Shown in pieces: positions 1 through 6,974 of a DNA stretch of 17,838 nt. The stretch's first letter is position 1. Each line of letters starts with the position of its first letter. Origin of the DNA: Verrucomicrobiota bacterium (GTDB lineage Bacteria > Verrucomicrobiota > Verrucomicrobiia > Chthoniobacterales > JAFAMB01). The notes under the pieces were generated by a model. The model did not search any database. It had not been told where the DNA came from and worked only from the letters and a program-made list of their open reading frames with translations. The translations under genes and the position numbers were made by a program. Location of the stretch: assembly GCA_019241095.1 (NCBI GenBank), contig JAFAXJ010000464.1, forward strand, positions 1 to 17,838, in the 5' to 3' direction.

Positions 1-404
1 ACTAAATGTTCTTGTTTTGGCAGCAAGCTGTCGTGCGCCGCCTTGGCAATCATCTGAAGCGATGCGCCGATCTTGCTCGGAACCGCTGCTGAAATTGCGC
101 CTTCAACCAAAGGCGCAGAGGCAAGCAGCACTTTTTCCTTTTGTTCCGGATTGAGGAAATCCTTTGCGGTCTCAGCGCTTAGGACTGCGCTGCCCATATC
201 CATAAGAACCAGGACACCATCATCGGAATAGACCTCCAAAATCTTGCCGTAGATTTCAGCGGCATCGGTACCAAGCTCACGTTTGTGAGCTCCTGTACCG
301 CCTGAAAACCTGATCGGAACTTTGGTGCTGGTCGTTCGGTTAACCAAGTCGACAATCGCTTCCGCTAGAGCTCGACTGTGTGACACTACGACGATCCCTA
401 CCAT
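1..404 (-). CDS. dhaM: DhaM, phosphoryl-donor subunit of PTS-dependent dihydroxyacetone kinase (3' end cut)
   Basis: The first 134 residues are visible and the frame is still open at the window edge. The N-terminus is an EIIA-Man-like fold beginning MVGIVVVSHSRALAEAI, with His9 at the phosphorylated position of DhaM. It continues through FSGGTGAHKRELGTDA and VLVLMDMGSAVLSAE, both characteristic of DhaM. In the family, DhaM takes phosphate from HPr and passes it to ADP bound on DhaL, so Dha is phosphorylated with PEP as the ultimate donor. The ATG at 404-402 has AGAGG 9 bases upstream. It follows dhaL by 55 bases and is the third gene of dhaK-dhaL-dhaM. Some DhaM proteins carry fused HPr and Enzyme I domains, and whether this one does cannot be seen here. 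Confidence 0.93.
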   Translation of the reverse strand, partial: MVGIVVVSHSRALAEAIVDLVNRTTSTKVPIRFSGGTGAHKRELGTDAAEIYGKILEVYSDDGVLVLMDMGSAVLSAETAKDFLNPEQKEKVLLASAPLVEGAISAAVPSKIGASLQMIAKAAHDSLLPKQEHL

Positions 405-459
405 AACGTTTAACCTCTGGTCCGCGAAGGAACTAAGATTCTGAACGCAATCTCTGTTT

Positions 460-1092
460 TCAAGAGAAGGCAGTGCGCGCAGCTTTCAGTAAAAGAACGC
501 TAGACGTTGCTCCCGGATCCTGGTGCCCCGCGCTGCGTTCACCCAGGTAACTCGCCCGCCCCTTTCTGGCGATAAGCGGAATAGTCGATAACATTCCCCG
601 TTCGGCGGCGTCGATGGCATCAGACAACGATTTTTCAAAATCAGCGCCTTCGTCCAGGTTCCGCTTGAATGCGGCGACTGCGGGTTGGAACGCATCAACC
701 ATGGTTTTGTCTCCGACCTTCGCTTTTCCGCGACTCGTGATTCCAGCCAGGCCTTTTTCCAAAATCTCATAGAAGTCCGCCTCGCTCAATTTGTCTTTGT
801 GAGCAGCGGCGACTGAAGCCTGCAGAAAAAAAGTTCCATATAGCGGACCGCTTGCGCCACCAACTTTTGAAATTAAGGTCATCGCGACCGTTTTGAAAAT
901 TGTGCCAATATCTTTGCCCGCCAACTCGTCTTTTTTGGTGAGGACCGCCTGAAATCCGCGGTCAAGATTCGCGCCGTGATCAGCGTCGCCTATATCGGCA
1001 TCAAGTTGGGTCAGGTAGTCCTTCTGCTCAGAGATAAGCTTCGCGTACTGCTCAATCCACCTTAAGATCTGGCTGGCTGTTAGCATGGACAT
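460..1092 (-). CDS. dhaL: DhaL, ADP-binding subunit of dihydroxyacetone kinase
   Basis: This 210-residue protein has the usual length of DhaL. The nucleotide/Mg-binding motif DADIGDADHGAN lies near residues 31-42. The other family blocks GGASGPLYGTFF, GDKTMVDAFQPA and SYLGERSAGHQDPGATS are all present in order. In the family, DhaL holds ADP permanently, is rephosphorylated by DhaM, and transfers phosphate to dihydroxyacetone held covalently on DhaK, giving DHAP for glycolysis. The ATG at 1092 is preferred over the ATG two codons later because GAGGAGAG ends 7 bases before it. It lies between dhaK (65-base gap) and dhaM (55-base gap) on the same strand, which makes an operon likely. Confidence 0.95.
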   Translation of the reverse strand: MSMLTASQILRWIEQYAKLISEQKDYLTQLDADIGDADHGANLDRGFQAVLTKKDELAGKDIGTIFKTVAMTLISKVGGASGPLYGTFFLQASVAAAHKDKLSEADFYEILEKGLAGITSRGKAKVGDKTMVDAFQPAVAAFKRNLDEGADFEKSLSDAIDAAERGMLSTIPLIARKGRASYLGERSAGHQDPGATSSVLLLKAARTAFS

Positions 1093-1157
1093 ACAAAAGC
1101 TCTCCTCAATGTTTCCCTCCGAGGCAAGCGGGGTGCGCGCAACAAACGATCATCATT

Positions 1158-2159
1158 TCAAATTCCCCAACGAAACGCCGGTGTTAGCACGGGAGCATCC
1201 CAAAACCGAGTTAATTGATCATCTAATTTTAACACAGTGATTGATGTTCCAGCCATCTCAAGACTCGTCATGTAGGGCCCAACTAAGCTGCGTGCCACGC
1301 CAATGCCCTTTTCCGTAAGAATTCGGTGGGCTTTGCGATATACGACAAATAGCTCTAACAAAGGGGTACCACCCATCCCATTCACAAAAAGGAGCGTCTG
1401 ATCACCGGATTTGAACGGCAAATCTTCAAGAACCGGATCCAGGAGAATCTTTGTTATTTCATCTGCAGTTTTCAGCTTGGTGCGTTCGCGTCCTGGCTCC
1501 CCATGTATACCGACTCCTATTTCCATTTCATCTTCGGGTAGCTCAAATGTTGGTTTGCCGGCGTGCGGCACTGTGCACGAGGTGAGTGCCATTCCCATGC
1601 TGCGGCCGCTTGCGTTAACCTTTCGGCATAGTTCAGCGACATCACTCAAGGATGTTCCGGCTTCAGTTGCAGCCCCGCAGATCTTCTCGGCTAGGACAGT
1701 CGTTCCGACGCCGCGTCGACCAGCTGTGTAAAGGCTATCCTTAACCGCTACGTCGTCATCTATCATCACGGCTTCAACTTCGATTCCTTCAGAGCGCGCC
1801 AAGTCTGCCGCCATTTCGAAATTGAGAATGTCACCGGTGTAATTTTTTACTATGTATAAAACGCCCTTGCCTCCGTCCACGGCTTTTGTCGCTTCAAGCA
1901 TTTGGTCTGGTGTCGGGCTGCTAAAGACTGCACCGGGACATGCCGCGTCTAGCATTCCGCGTCCAACAAACCCGCCGTGCATGGGTTCGTGTCCACTCCC
2001 GCCGCCAGATATGATTGCTGTTTTGTCGCGAACTGGCGCGTCCGCTCGGATAATGAAATTCGGATCAAAATGAACCTTGATAAGGTCGCTAAACGCAGCG
2101 CCGAGGCCGGCGATTGATTCGGTAACAAGATCTGCGGGCGAATTGATGAGCTTTTTCAT
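1158..2159 (-). CDS. dhaK: DhaK, dihydroxyacetone-binding subunit of dihydroxyacetone kinase
   Basis: This 333-residue protein begins [19 protein letters not shown], a typical DhaK N-terminus. The substrate-site loop [12 protein letters not shown] (about residues 52-63), Asp110 in KNYTGD, and His219 in [12 protein letters not shown] match the binding and catalytic residues. The equivalent histidine forms a hemiaminal with dihydroxyacetone. No ATP-binding domain is fused on, so this is the PTS-dependent type, in agreement with the adjacent dhaL and dhaM. No good Shine-Dalgarno sequence precedes the ATG, yet the start agrees with the family. It is first in the operon, so its promoter should lie in 2160-2294. 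No DhaR or DhaS regulator gene is adjacent. Confidence 0.95.
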   Translation of the reverse strand: MKKLINSPADLVTESIAGLGAAFSDLIKVHFDPNFIIRADAPVRDKTAIISGGGSGHEPMHGGFVGRGMLDAACPGAVFSSPTPDQMLEATKAVDGGKGVLYIVKNYTGDILNFEMAADLARSEGIEVEAVMIDDDVAVKDSLYTAGRRGVGTTVLAEKICGAATEAGTSLSDVAELCRKVNASGRSMGMALTSCTVPHAGKPTFELPEDEMEIGVGIHGEPGRERTKLKTADEITKILLDPVLEDLPFKSGDQTLLFVNGMGGTPLLELFVVYRKAHRILTEKGIGVARSLVGPYMTSLEMAGTSITVLKLDDQLTRFWDAPVLTPAFRWGI

Positions 2160-2294
2160 GATGTCGGGAGGACCAGCAAGTTGCTTTGCTGCCAGGTGCG
2201 AAAACCAGTAGTGAAATAATCAAATCGGCGTCAAATCACCAGCAAAACCACTGATTGCTTGGAAGGGAGTGGAAAGTGTGGCAAAAACCATCCC
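2160..2294. promoter_or_regulatory. Divergent intergenic region between dhaK and the glsB-like gene
   Basis: The 135 bases between two divergent starts must hold the dhaKLM promoter and probably that of the membrane-protein gene. Two short direct repeats are visible: TCAAATC at 2220-2226 and 2231-2237, with 11-base spacing (about one helical turn), and ACCAGCAA at 2172-2179 and 2238-2245. On the minus strand there is a TTGACG-like -35 hexamer, but no good -10 at the right distance, so no exact promoter is assigned. An operator role for the repeats is inference. Confidence 0.35.
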
Positions 2295-2561
2295 ATGCTA
2301 GGTTTGCTTGGCACATTGATAATCGGCTTCTTTGTTGGCCTGATAGCGCGCTGGATCTTCCCGGGAAGACAGCCTGCTGGCTGTCTTACTACTATTCTGA
2401 TAGGTATTGCAGGTTCGTTCCTCGCATTTTATATCGGGCGAGTATTAGGCCTGACCTCCGGGCATCCCGATAGGCTGCTTCCAGTTGGGTTTATTCCGTC
2501 GTTAATCGGAGCTGTTCTGTTTCTCTTCTTGTTTCGGCTGATTCGTGGCAGAAGACAATGA
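2295..2561 (+). CDS. GlsB/YeaQ/YmgE-type small membrane protein
   Basis: The 88-residue protein starts MLGLLGTLIIGFFVGLIARW, then IFPGRQPAGCLTTILIGIAGSFLAF, then a third hydrophobic segment FIPSLIGAVLFLFLFRL. Three membrane helices and the ARWIFPGRQPAGC loop fit the GlsB/YeaQ/YmgE stress-response ('transglycosylase-associated') family. The biochemical role of that family is unclear; it is an inner-membrane protein often linked to stress. The ATG at 2295 is chosen because the family begins with this helix; an upstream in-frame TTG at 2259 would add 12 polar residues with no parallel. No strong Shine-Dalgarno sequence is seen. It converges on the L,D-transpeptidase gene with about 50 bases between the stops. 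Confidence 0.82.
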   Translation: MLGLLGTLIIGFFVGLIARWIFPGRQPAGCLTTILIGIAGSFLAFYIGRVLGLTSGHPDRLLPVGFIPSLIGAVLFLFLFRLIRGRRQ

Positions 2562-2562
2562 G

Positions 2563-2585
2563 TGGTGCCCGGATCTGGGCATCCA
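2563..2585. terminator. Hairpin between convergent genes, weak terminator candidate
   Basis: TGGTGCCC at 2563-2570 pairs with GGGCA (2577-2581) and CCA (2583-2585) around a six-base loop, giving an 8-bp stem with one bulged T. It sits just after the stop at 2561 and before the opposing gene's stop at 2614. No U-run follows on either strand, so at best it is a weak or bidirectional terminator. Confidence 0.25.
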
Positions 2586-2613
2586 GAGCGATAGCATTGC
2601 CGCAGCTTCGATC

Positions 2614-3216
2614 TTACTTTACGACCGTCACCGGCGTGCCGACCTGGACGTTGTCGAAGAATGTCTCTGCCATTTTACCGGGCATCCGGATGCAACCGTG
2701 AGAAGCAGGATAACCTGGAAGGTAGCCTTGATGCATTCCCACTCCGCCTGTTATTCGCATGAAATAGGGCATCGGTGCGCCTCTGAAAACGGAGCCGGGC
2801 GGTTTAGGATCTTTAATGGAGACATTTTCCTGCACAACATTGCCGGCCGCATCCACAAAGTCGCCGTAAAGGTTGGAAACGTGGTCTTTGTCCTTCTGAA
2901 TGATTTTATAGGTACCGGCGGGGGTGTCATAGCCTTCCCGGCCAGCAGACACCTGAGAAACACCTACAAGTTGTCCCCCTTTGTAGAAATAAGCTCGTTG
3001 TTCGTTCAGGTAAATGGTCACCGATGACGGGCCTTGTATACCATCTCCGTCCCAGTAAGAGATATTATCGACCGGTGAACCAGGTTGCTCAGACCCATAA
3101 GAACCACCGAAGGGTAGGTAAGAGATGTTTGGGTTCGCCAGGCGACTTCTCTCGCTGTTCCCACACCCTGCCAAGATGATAGCTAGAATAATCGCTAATA
3201 ACCCGCGTTCGCTCAT
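2614..3216 (-). CDS. L,D-transpeptidase (YkuD domain) lipoprotein
   Basis: From the ATG at 3216 the protein has 200 residues. It starts with a lipoprotein signal: MSER, the hydrophobic run GLLAIILAIILAGC, and lipobox L15-A-G-C18. The YkuD catalytic domain runs from about residue 64 to 199. The active-site block reads GMHQGYLPGYPASHGCIRMP, with His162, His173, nucleophile Cys175 and Arg177. In the family these enzymes form 3-3 peptidoglycan cross-links or attach proteins to peptidoglycan in the periplasm. The residue after the lipidated Cys is Gly, not Asp, which by the E. coli rule would favour the outer membrane. A GTG at 3270 in the same frame would bury the signal peptide and was rejected. 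Transcribed away from the fmdB-like gene; lone gene. Confidence 0.9.
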   Translation of the reverse strand: MSERGLLAIILAIILAGCGNSERSRLANPNISYLPFGGSYGSEQPGSPVDNISYWDGDGIQGPSSVTIYLNEQRAYFYKGGQLVGVSQVSAGREGYDTPAGTYKIIQKDKDHVSNLYGDFVDAAGNVVQENVSIKDPKPPGSVFRGAPMPYFMRITGGVGMHQGYLPGYPASHGCIRMPGKMAETFFDNVQVGTPVTVVK

Positions 3217-3273
3217 ATCTACAAGAGCAGCTCGAGATAAACCGTTTCGCAAAAAAGTCAAGAGCTGCACTTA

Positions 3274-3301
3274 TTGACGGAATGAACGTTTTGAGCACAA
3301 T
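3274..3301 (+). promoter_or_regulatory. Sigma-70-like promoter candidate for the fmdB-type gene
   Basis: TTGACG (3274-3279) and CACAAT (3296-3301) are 16 bases apart, 5/6 and 4/6 matches to the -35 and -10 consensus. Transcription would start near 3308, leaving about 48 bases of leader. The leader contains a 14-base near-palindrome, GCAAGCGCGTTTGC (3304-3317), and a short hairpin GCTGG/CCAGC (3316-3330). Judged by eye only. Confidence 0.3.
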
Positions 3302-3355
3302 TTGCAAGCGCGTTTGCTGGACAGGCCAGCCTCTGCTATATCGTGGGCAGTTTAT

Positions 3356-3811
3356 ATGCCGACTTACGAGTACCGATGCGAAAGATGTGGACATGGTTTT
3401 GAGGTTTTCCAATCGATGAAAGATGCAGCTCTCTCGGTGTGCGCAAAAGAGCTCTGTCCCTTGAATCCTTGGGGGGAAGGGAAAGTAAAGCGTCTACTCG
3501 GAAAAGGAGCTGGACTCATCTTTAAGGGCTCAGGCTTTTACTCTACCGATTATCGCAGTCCGGGATATCAGGAAGCGGCAAAGAAGGAGTCCGGCGAAGG
3601 GGCAAAGGGTGGAGAAAAGGCTGCGGCTGCCAAAGATAATTCGACCGCACAACCTGCGACAAAGACTGCGCCGTCCGGTTCTGGAACCCAGTCCGGTTCC
3701 GGTAATTCGCCAGGTTCAGGGACATCTTCCGGTGCAGGAAGCACAGCTTCCGGCGGCTCCTCGAGTGCTGGATCAGGTTCGGGCTCGTCTTCCGGAAAAT
3801 CGAGCAATTAA
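3356..3811 (+). CDS. FmdB-type zinc-ribbon protein with Ser/Gly-rich tail
   Basis: The protein has 151 residues from the ATG at 3356. Residues 1-67 are the FmdB-family putative regulatory zinc ribbon: MPTYEYRCERCGHGFEVFQSM, then VKRLLGKGAGLIFKGSGFYSTDYR. Cys8 and Cys11 form the first CxxC. The second pair is Cys29 and Cys34 (CAKELC), wider than the usual CxxC, followed by an insertion NPWGEGK. From about residue 72 the sequence is low complexity: first Lys/Glu/Ala-rich, then a Ser/Gly/Thr tail of about 45 residues. The molecular role of FmdB ribbons is not well defined; metal binding is expected. An upstream in-frame start at 3302 would add 18 unconserved residues and was rejected. Confidence 0.85.
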   Translation: MPTYEYRCERCGHGFEVFQSMKDAALSVCAKELCPLNPWGEGKVKRLLGKGAGLIFKGSGFYSTDYRSPGYQEAAKKESGEGAKGGEKAAAAKDNSTAQPATKTAPSGSGTQSGSGNSPGSGTSSGAGSTASGGSSSAGSGSGSSSGKSSN

Positions 3812-3911
3812 ACAACGTGTAATTTGCGAGTGTGAGCATGGCGAGGGCAGGCCTTAATAACGAAAAGAGGGCTAATCCTGGACTGGGACACAAAGTGCAT
3901 TATTGTTTCAA

Positions 3912-4037
3912 ATGTTTCGATTGACTCGAGGTGAGCAATGGTTGGTCGTTGGCATGAGCTTTGCCCTGCTGACCGGCGCCTTGGTGAAACAGGTGCGGCT
4001 CCATGTTAACCAGAGCCGCCAAGTACAGTCGAAGTAG
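3912..4037 (+). CDS. Small single-pass membrane protein, 41 residues
   Basis: The ATG at 3912 opens a 41-codon frame: MFRLTRGEQWLVVGMSFALL, then TGALVKQVRLHVNQSRQVQSK. A basic/polar N-terminus (RLTRGEQ) is followed by one hydrophobic segment of about 17 residues (W10-V25) and a basic C-terminal tail, the layout of a small inner-membrane protein. The stop TAG (4035-4037) is 9 bases before the next gene, whose Shine-Dalgarno AGGA overlaps this stop, so the two are probably cotranscribed and translationally coupled. No clear Shine-Dalgarno sequence precedes this ATG. I do not recognise a named family; the RLTxxEQ-plus-helix pattern reminds me of membrane leaders in ComEA-like proteins, but no further domain follows. 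Coding status is inferred from composition and spacing. Confidence 0.55.
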   Translation: MFRLTRGEQWLVVGMSFALLTGALVKQVRLHVNQSRQVQSK

Positions 4038-4039
4038 GA
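4036..4039 (+). promoter_or_regulatory. Ribosome binding site overlapping the upstream stop codon
   Basis: AGGA at 4036-4039 lies 7 bases before the ATG at 4047 and shares bases with the TAG of the 41-residue peptide. This supports the 4047 start and suggests coupled translation of the two genes. Confidence 0.5.
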
Positions 4040-4046
4040 TCCACGC

Positions 4047-4448
4047 ATGCAGAAGTCGTTCAATGAGGTGATTGATCAAATCACACGCAAAGATCACCGA
4101 TACGAAAAAGAGGCTTACTTTTTTCTGAAAGAGGCTCTCGAGTTTACAGTAGGGCAGAAGAAGCGTGGAAAAACCGAGACGCACTCGCACGTTGATGCGG
4201 GTGAGTTAATGGACGGATTTCGGCAGCTCGCTCTGAAAGAGTTTGGGCCGATGGTGACTACTGTCCTTGAATACTGGGGTGTTCAAAGCTCTGACGATAT
4301 CGGCAGAATCGTTTTCAATCTGATCGAGGCTGGCGTTTTTGGAAAGACCGATTCAGATTCTGTAGAAGATTTCAATCAAGCTTTGGATTTTCATACGGCA
4401 TTTCTCGTTCCCTACGAAACCGATAAGTCCAAGCGGGCAAAGCCCTAA
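4047..4448 (+). CDS. Minf_1886-type protein (Planctomycetes/Verrucomicrobia-restricted family)
   Basis: The 133-residue protein contains the blocks DHRYEKEAYFFLKEALEFTV, HVDAGELMDGFRQLALKEFG, VLEYWGVQSSDDIGRIVFNL and IEAGVFGKTDSDSVEDF. I recognise these as the family called Minf_1886 after Methylacidiphilum, known mainly in Verrucomicrobia and Planctomycetes. No function is established. It is predicted soluble and alpha-helical, with no signal peptide and no metal or nucleotide motif. It sits between the 41-residue membrane peptide (9 bases upstream) and the M16 peptidase (16 bases downstream), so it is part of the long plus-strand run. The assignment is from memory of the motif pattern, not from a search. 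Confidence 0.82.
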   Translation: MQKSFNEVIDQITRKDHRYEKEAYFFLKEALEFTVGQKKRGKTETHSHVDAGELMDGFRQLALKEFGPMVTTVLEYWGVQSSDDIGRIVFNLIEAGVFGKTDSDSVEDFNQALDFHTAFLVPYETDKSKRAKP

Positions 4449-4464
4449 GTTCCTTCTCTTTCTG

Positions 4465-6966
4465 ATGTTTATTCCTGAAATTCTACCTGCGATTTTCGAA
4501 CTATCTAACGGACTCACAGTTATTGTTGTGGAGGAACACTCTGCCCCGGTTGCGAGTGTACAAGCCTGGTGCCAAACCGGAAGTATTCACGAGGGAGAAT
4601 GGGCCGGCGCAGGACTGACGCACCTTCTTGAGCACGAGCTTTTTAATGGAACTCAGCGGCGGAGTTCTAAACAGATCAGTGACGAGATTCATGCTGGCGG
4701 TGGATACATGAACGCCTACACCTCGTTTGAGCGCACTGTTTTCTGGATTGATTGCCCATCCAAATCCATCGCCATGTCGATGGATGTACTCGGGGATATG
4801 TTGTTTTACTCGCTGCTTAAAGAGGATGATCTGGAACGGGAGATGGACGTGATCCGGCGCGAGTTTGATCTCGGCTTCGACGATCCCGATCGGACGTTGA
4901 GCCAAGCCATGTTCGCAGCAGCTTTTCAGGTTCATCCCTGCCGCTATCCTGTTATCGGTGAGAAGGATATTTTCAACCGATTAAAGCGTGCGGATGTGCT
5001 CGATTATTACGAGCGTCGATACGTTCCGAACAACATTTTCTTAGTCGTAGCCGGCGCGGTAGAGCCGGAAAGGGTGCAAGAGGCTGCCGAAAGCTGCTTT
5101 GGAAAAGCGCCTCGGGGCGCGTTAGCATCGTTATCTTTACCAGAAGAGCCCAGGCAGCTCGCTAGAAAACATGTTAGCAAAGCCTTCCCGGTTGAACTCA
5201 GCTATTTCAACCTGGCGTGGCATATTCCTGAAGTATCGCATCCCGATATCCCCGCGCTCGACGTTATTTCTGTCATTCTGGGTAGCGGAACCAGCTCACG
5301 ACTGAATCAAGAGCTTAGAGAAAAAGAAGGTTTGGTGTACGGCGTAGGTGCGTACGCTTATACGCCCAGCTTTCCTGGACTATTCACTGTATCAGGAACA
5401 TGCCCCGCAAAGACCGTCCATTCGTTGCCGAACCGTGTTCTAGCTTTGGCTCGTCAAAGCTTCTTGGATCACAATCTGGAAAAGGCTCGCCGCATTGTAA
5501 CGGTCAACGCAATCGAACAGATGCAAACCAGCAGGGGCCTTGCTTCTGACGTGGGTATAAGCTGGCTTTATGCTCGAAACGCCAATTTCAACCGGCACTA
5601 TTTGCAGCAGATCCAGGCTTTGACGTGTGATGATCTCAACCGTGTCGCTCAAAAATACCTGACTGATCAAAACCTTACGGTAGCGACCTTGGTGCCAAAA
5701 ACGAAAATGGTTTCAAGGGTCGTCCGGAGTCATCGGAAACCGGAACCTGTTCTTCACTCATTTGAGAACGGTGCGAAGTTGATTACGATTCCAGACGACC
5801 GTTTGCCGCTGGTGCATGCGTCATTGGCTGTAAGAGGCGGGTGCTACTTAGAGAATTCGCGGACTAACGGTCTTAATCGTCTCTTGGCCCAATCAATCAC
5901 AAAGGGAACTCGATCTCGGACGTGTGAACAAATTGCAGATGAGATAGAACGCCTTGGAGGCGCACTGTTGTCCGATTCCGGGTACAATTCTATCCGGATC
6001 TCGGTGAACTCGCTATCCAGCGATTTTGAGAAAGCCTTTGAGCTGCTGATGGATGTGGCTCTCGAACCAGTGTTTCCGGAAAGTGCCACCGAGCGGGAAA
6101 GAGAGAGCCTAATAGCCGCGATTCAGGCTGAAAAAGCGCAACCACATCTTTTGGCACGAAATCTCCTCCGTGCTGCCATTTTTGGCGATCATCCGTACGG
6201 TCTCAATCCTAATGGCAACGAGGAAACAGTGCCACACTTGACGGTTCAGGAACTGGCAAGACAGCGGCGAGTCTGTTTTGTGAGATCGAATCTGGTTCTG
6301 GGGATCTCAGGCGACTTCGCTACCGAAAAGATGGTCAAGCTTGCGGGAAATGCTCTCGCGCATTTCCCGATGGGGAGCGGAGACGCATGGCCTGATCTGC
6401 CTGAGGTGAACCTATCAGAGAGCCGCGTGATACATTCACAGGAAAAGGTTCATCAGGGCATTGTTCACGTTGGCTATTTAGTTTGCACAATGTTTGATGC
6501 TGACCGGGCTAGCCTGGAGGTTTTCGATGAAATTACAGGTGATTCGAGCTCACGATTTTTTCAGAAGATCAGAGAAGAACTCGGGCTGGCTTATTCAGTG
6601 GGCAGTTCGCTGTTTATGGGATTTTCACCGGGGATCTTTAGCATACAGGCGGCAACAGCTCCTGAAAAAGTCGAACTCGTGACAGAGATTATACGTGAGG
6701 AGCTTATGCGTATGGCTTTGGAAGCTTTGAGCCAGGAAGAGTTCGAGCGGGGGAAGGCGCGAATGTTAGCGCAGGAAGCTTTTCAGCAACAAAGCTTGGA
6801 TTCCAAAGTTGTCGGGGCTGCATTAAACGAGCTGTACGGCCTGGGATACAATTATGCCCAAGAACGATATAAACGGATTGAGCAGTTGACTCTCGAGAAT
6901 GTTAACAACGTCGTACGAAAATATTTGATGGATAAACCATCGATAACAGTCATTATTAGACCTTAG
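4465..6966 (+). CDS. M16 family zinc metallopeptidase, fused two-repeat form
   Basis: The protein has 833 residues with two M16 (pitrilysin/processing-peptidase) halves. The first half has the inverted zinc motif H53-LL-E56-H57 in HLLEHELFNGT, and Glu133 at the expected distance for the third ligand (REMDVIRREFDLGF). The second half, from about residue 430, aligns in pattern (NGLNRLLAQSITKGT) but lacks HxxEH. It keeps a GLAYSVGSSLFMG block typical of the non-catalytic partner domain. So one active and one inactive half are fused, like the two subunits of bacterial M16B heterodimers. No signal peptide is visible, so the cytoplasm is likely, where such enzymes clear short peptides. No strong Shine-Dalgarno sequence; it starts 16 bases after the Minf_1886-type gene and ends 8 bases before the DUF1844 gene. 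Confidence 0.92.
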   Translation: MFIPEILPAIFELSNGLTVIVVEEHSAPVASVQAWCQTGSIHEGEWAGAGLTHLLEHELFNGTQRRSSKQISDEIHAGGGYMNAYTSFERTVFWIDCPSKSIAMSMDVLGDMLFYSLLKEDDLEREMDVIRREFDLGFDDPDRTLSQAMFAAAFQVHPCRYPVIGEKDIFNRLKRADVLDYYERRYVPNNIFLVVAGAVEPERVQEAAESCFGKAPRGALASLSLPEEPRQLARKHVSKAFPVELSYFNLAWHIPEVSHPDIPALDVISVILGSGTSSRLNQELREKEGLVYGVGAYAYTPSFPGLFTVSGTCPAKTVHSLPNRVLALARQSFLDHNLEKARRIVTVNAIEQMQTSRGLASDVGISWLYARNANFNRHYLQQIQALTCDDLNRVAQKYLTDQNLTVATLVPKTKMVSRVVRSHRKPEPVLHSFENGAKLITIPDDRLPLVHASLAVRGGCYLENSRTNGLNRLLAQSITKGTRSRTCEQIADEIERLGGALLSDSGYNSIRISVNSLSSDFEKAFELLMDVALEPVFPESATERERESLIAAIQAEKAQPHLLARNLLRAAIFGDHPYGLNPNGNEETVPHLTVQELARQRRVCFVRSNLVLGISGDFATEKMVKLAGNALAHFPMGSGDAWPDLPEVNLSESRVIHSQEKVHQGIVHVGYLVCTMFDADRASLEVFDEITGDSSSRFFQKIREELGLAYSVGSSLFMGFSPGIFSIQAATAPEKVELVTEIIREELMRMALEALSQEEFERGKARMLAQEAFQQQSLDSKVVGAALNELYGLGYNYAQERYKRIEQLTLENVNNVVRKYLMDKPSITVIIRP

Positions 6967-6974
6967 TTTGTGAT

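Noticed and set aside
3568..3807. Minus-strand Pro/Glu/Ala-rich frame
   Set aside because: It is the reverse complement of the Ser/Gly low-complexity tail of the FmdB-type gene; the bias explains the absence of stops.
4501..4935. Minus-strand frame of 144 codons
   Set aside because: It is fully antisense to the zinc-binding half of the M16 peptidase, whose motifs are intact.
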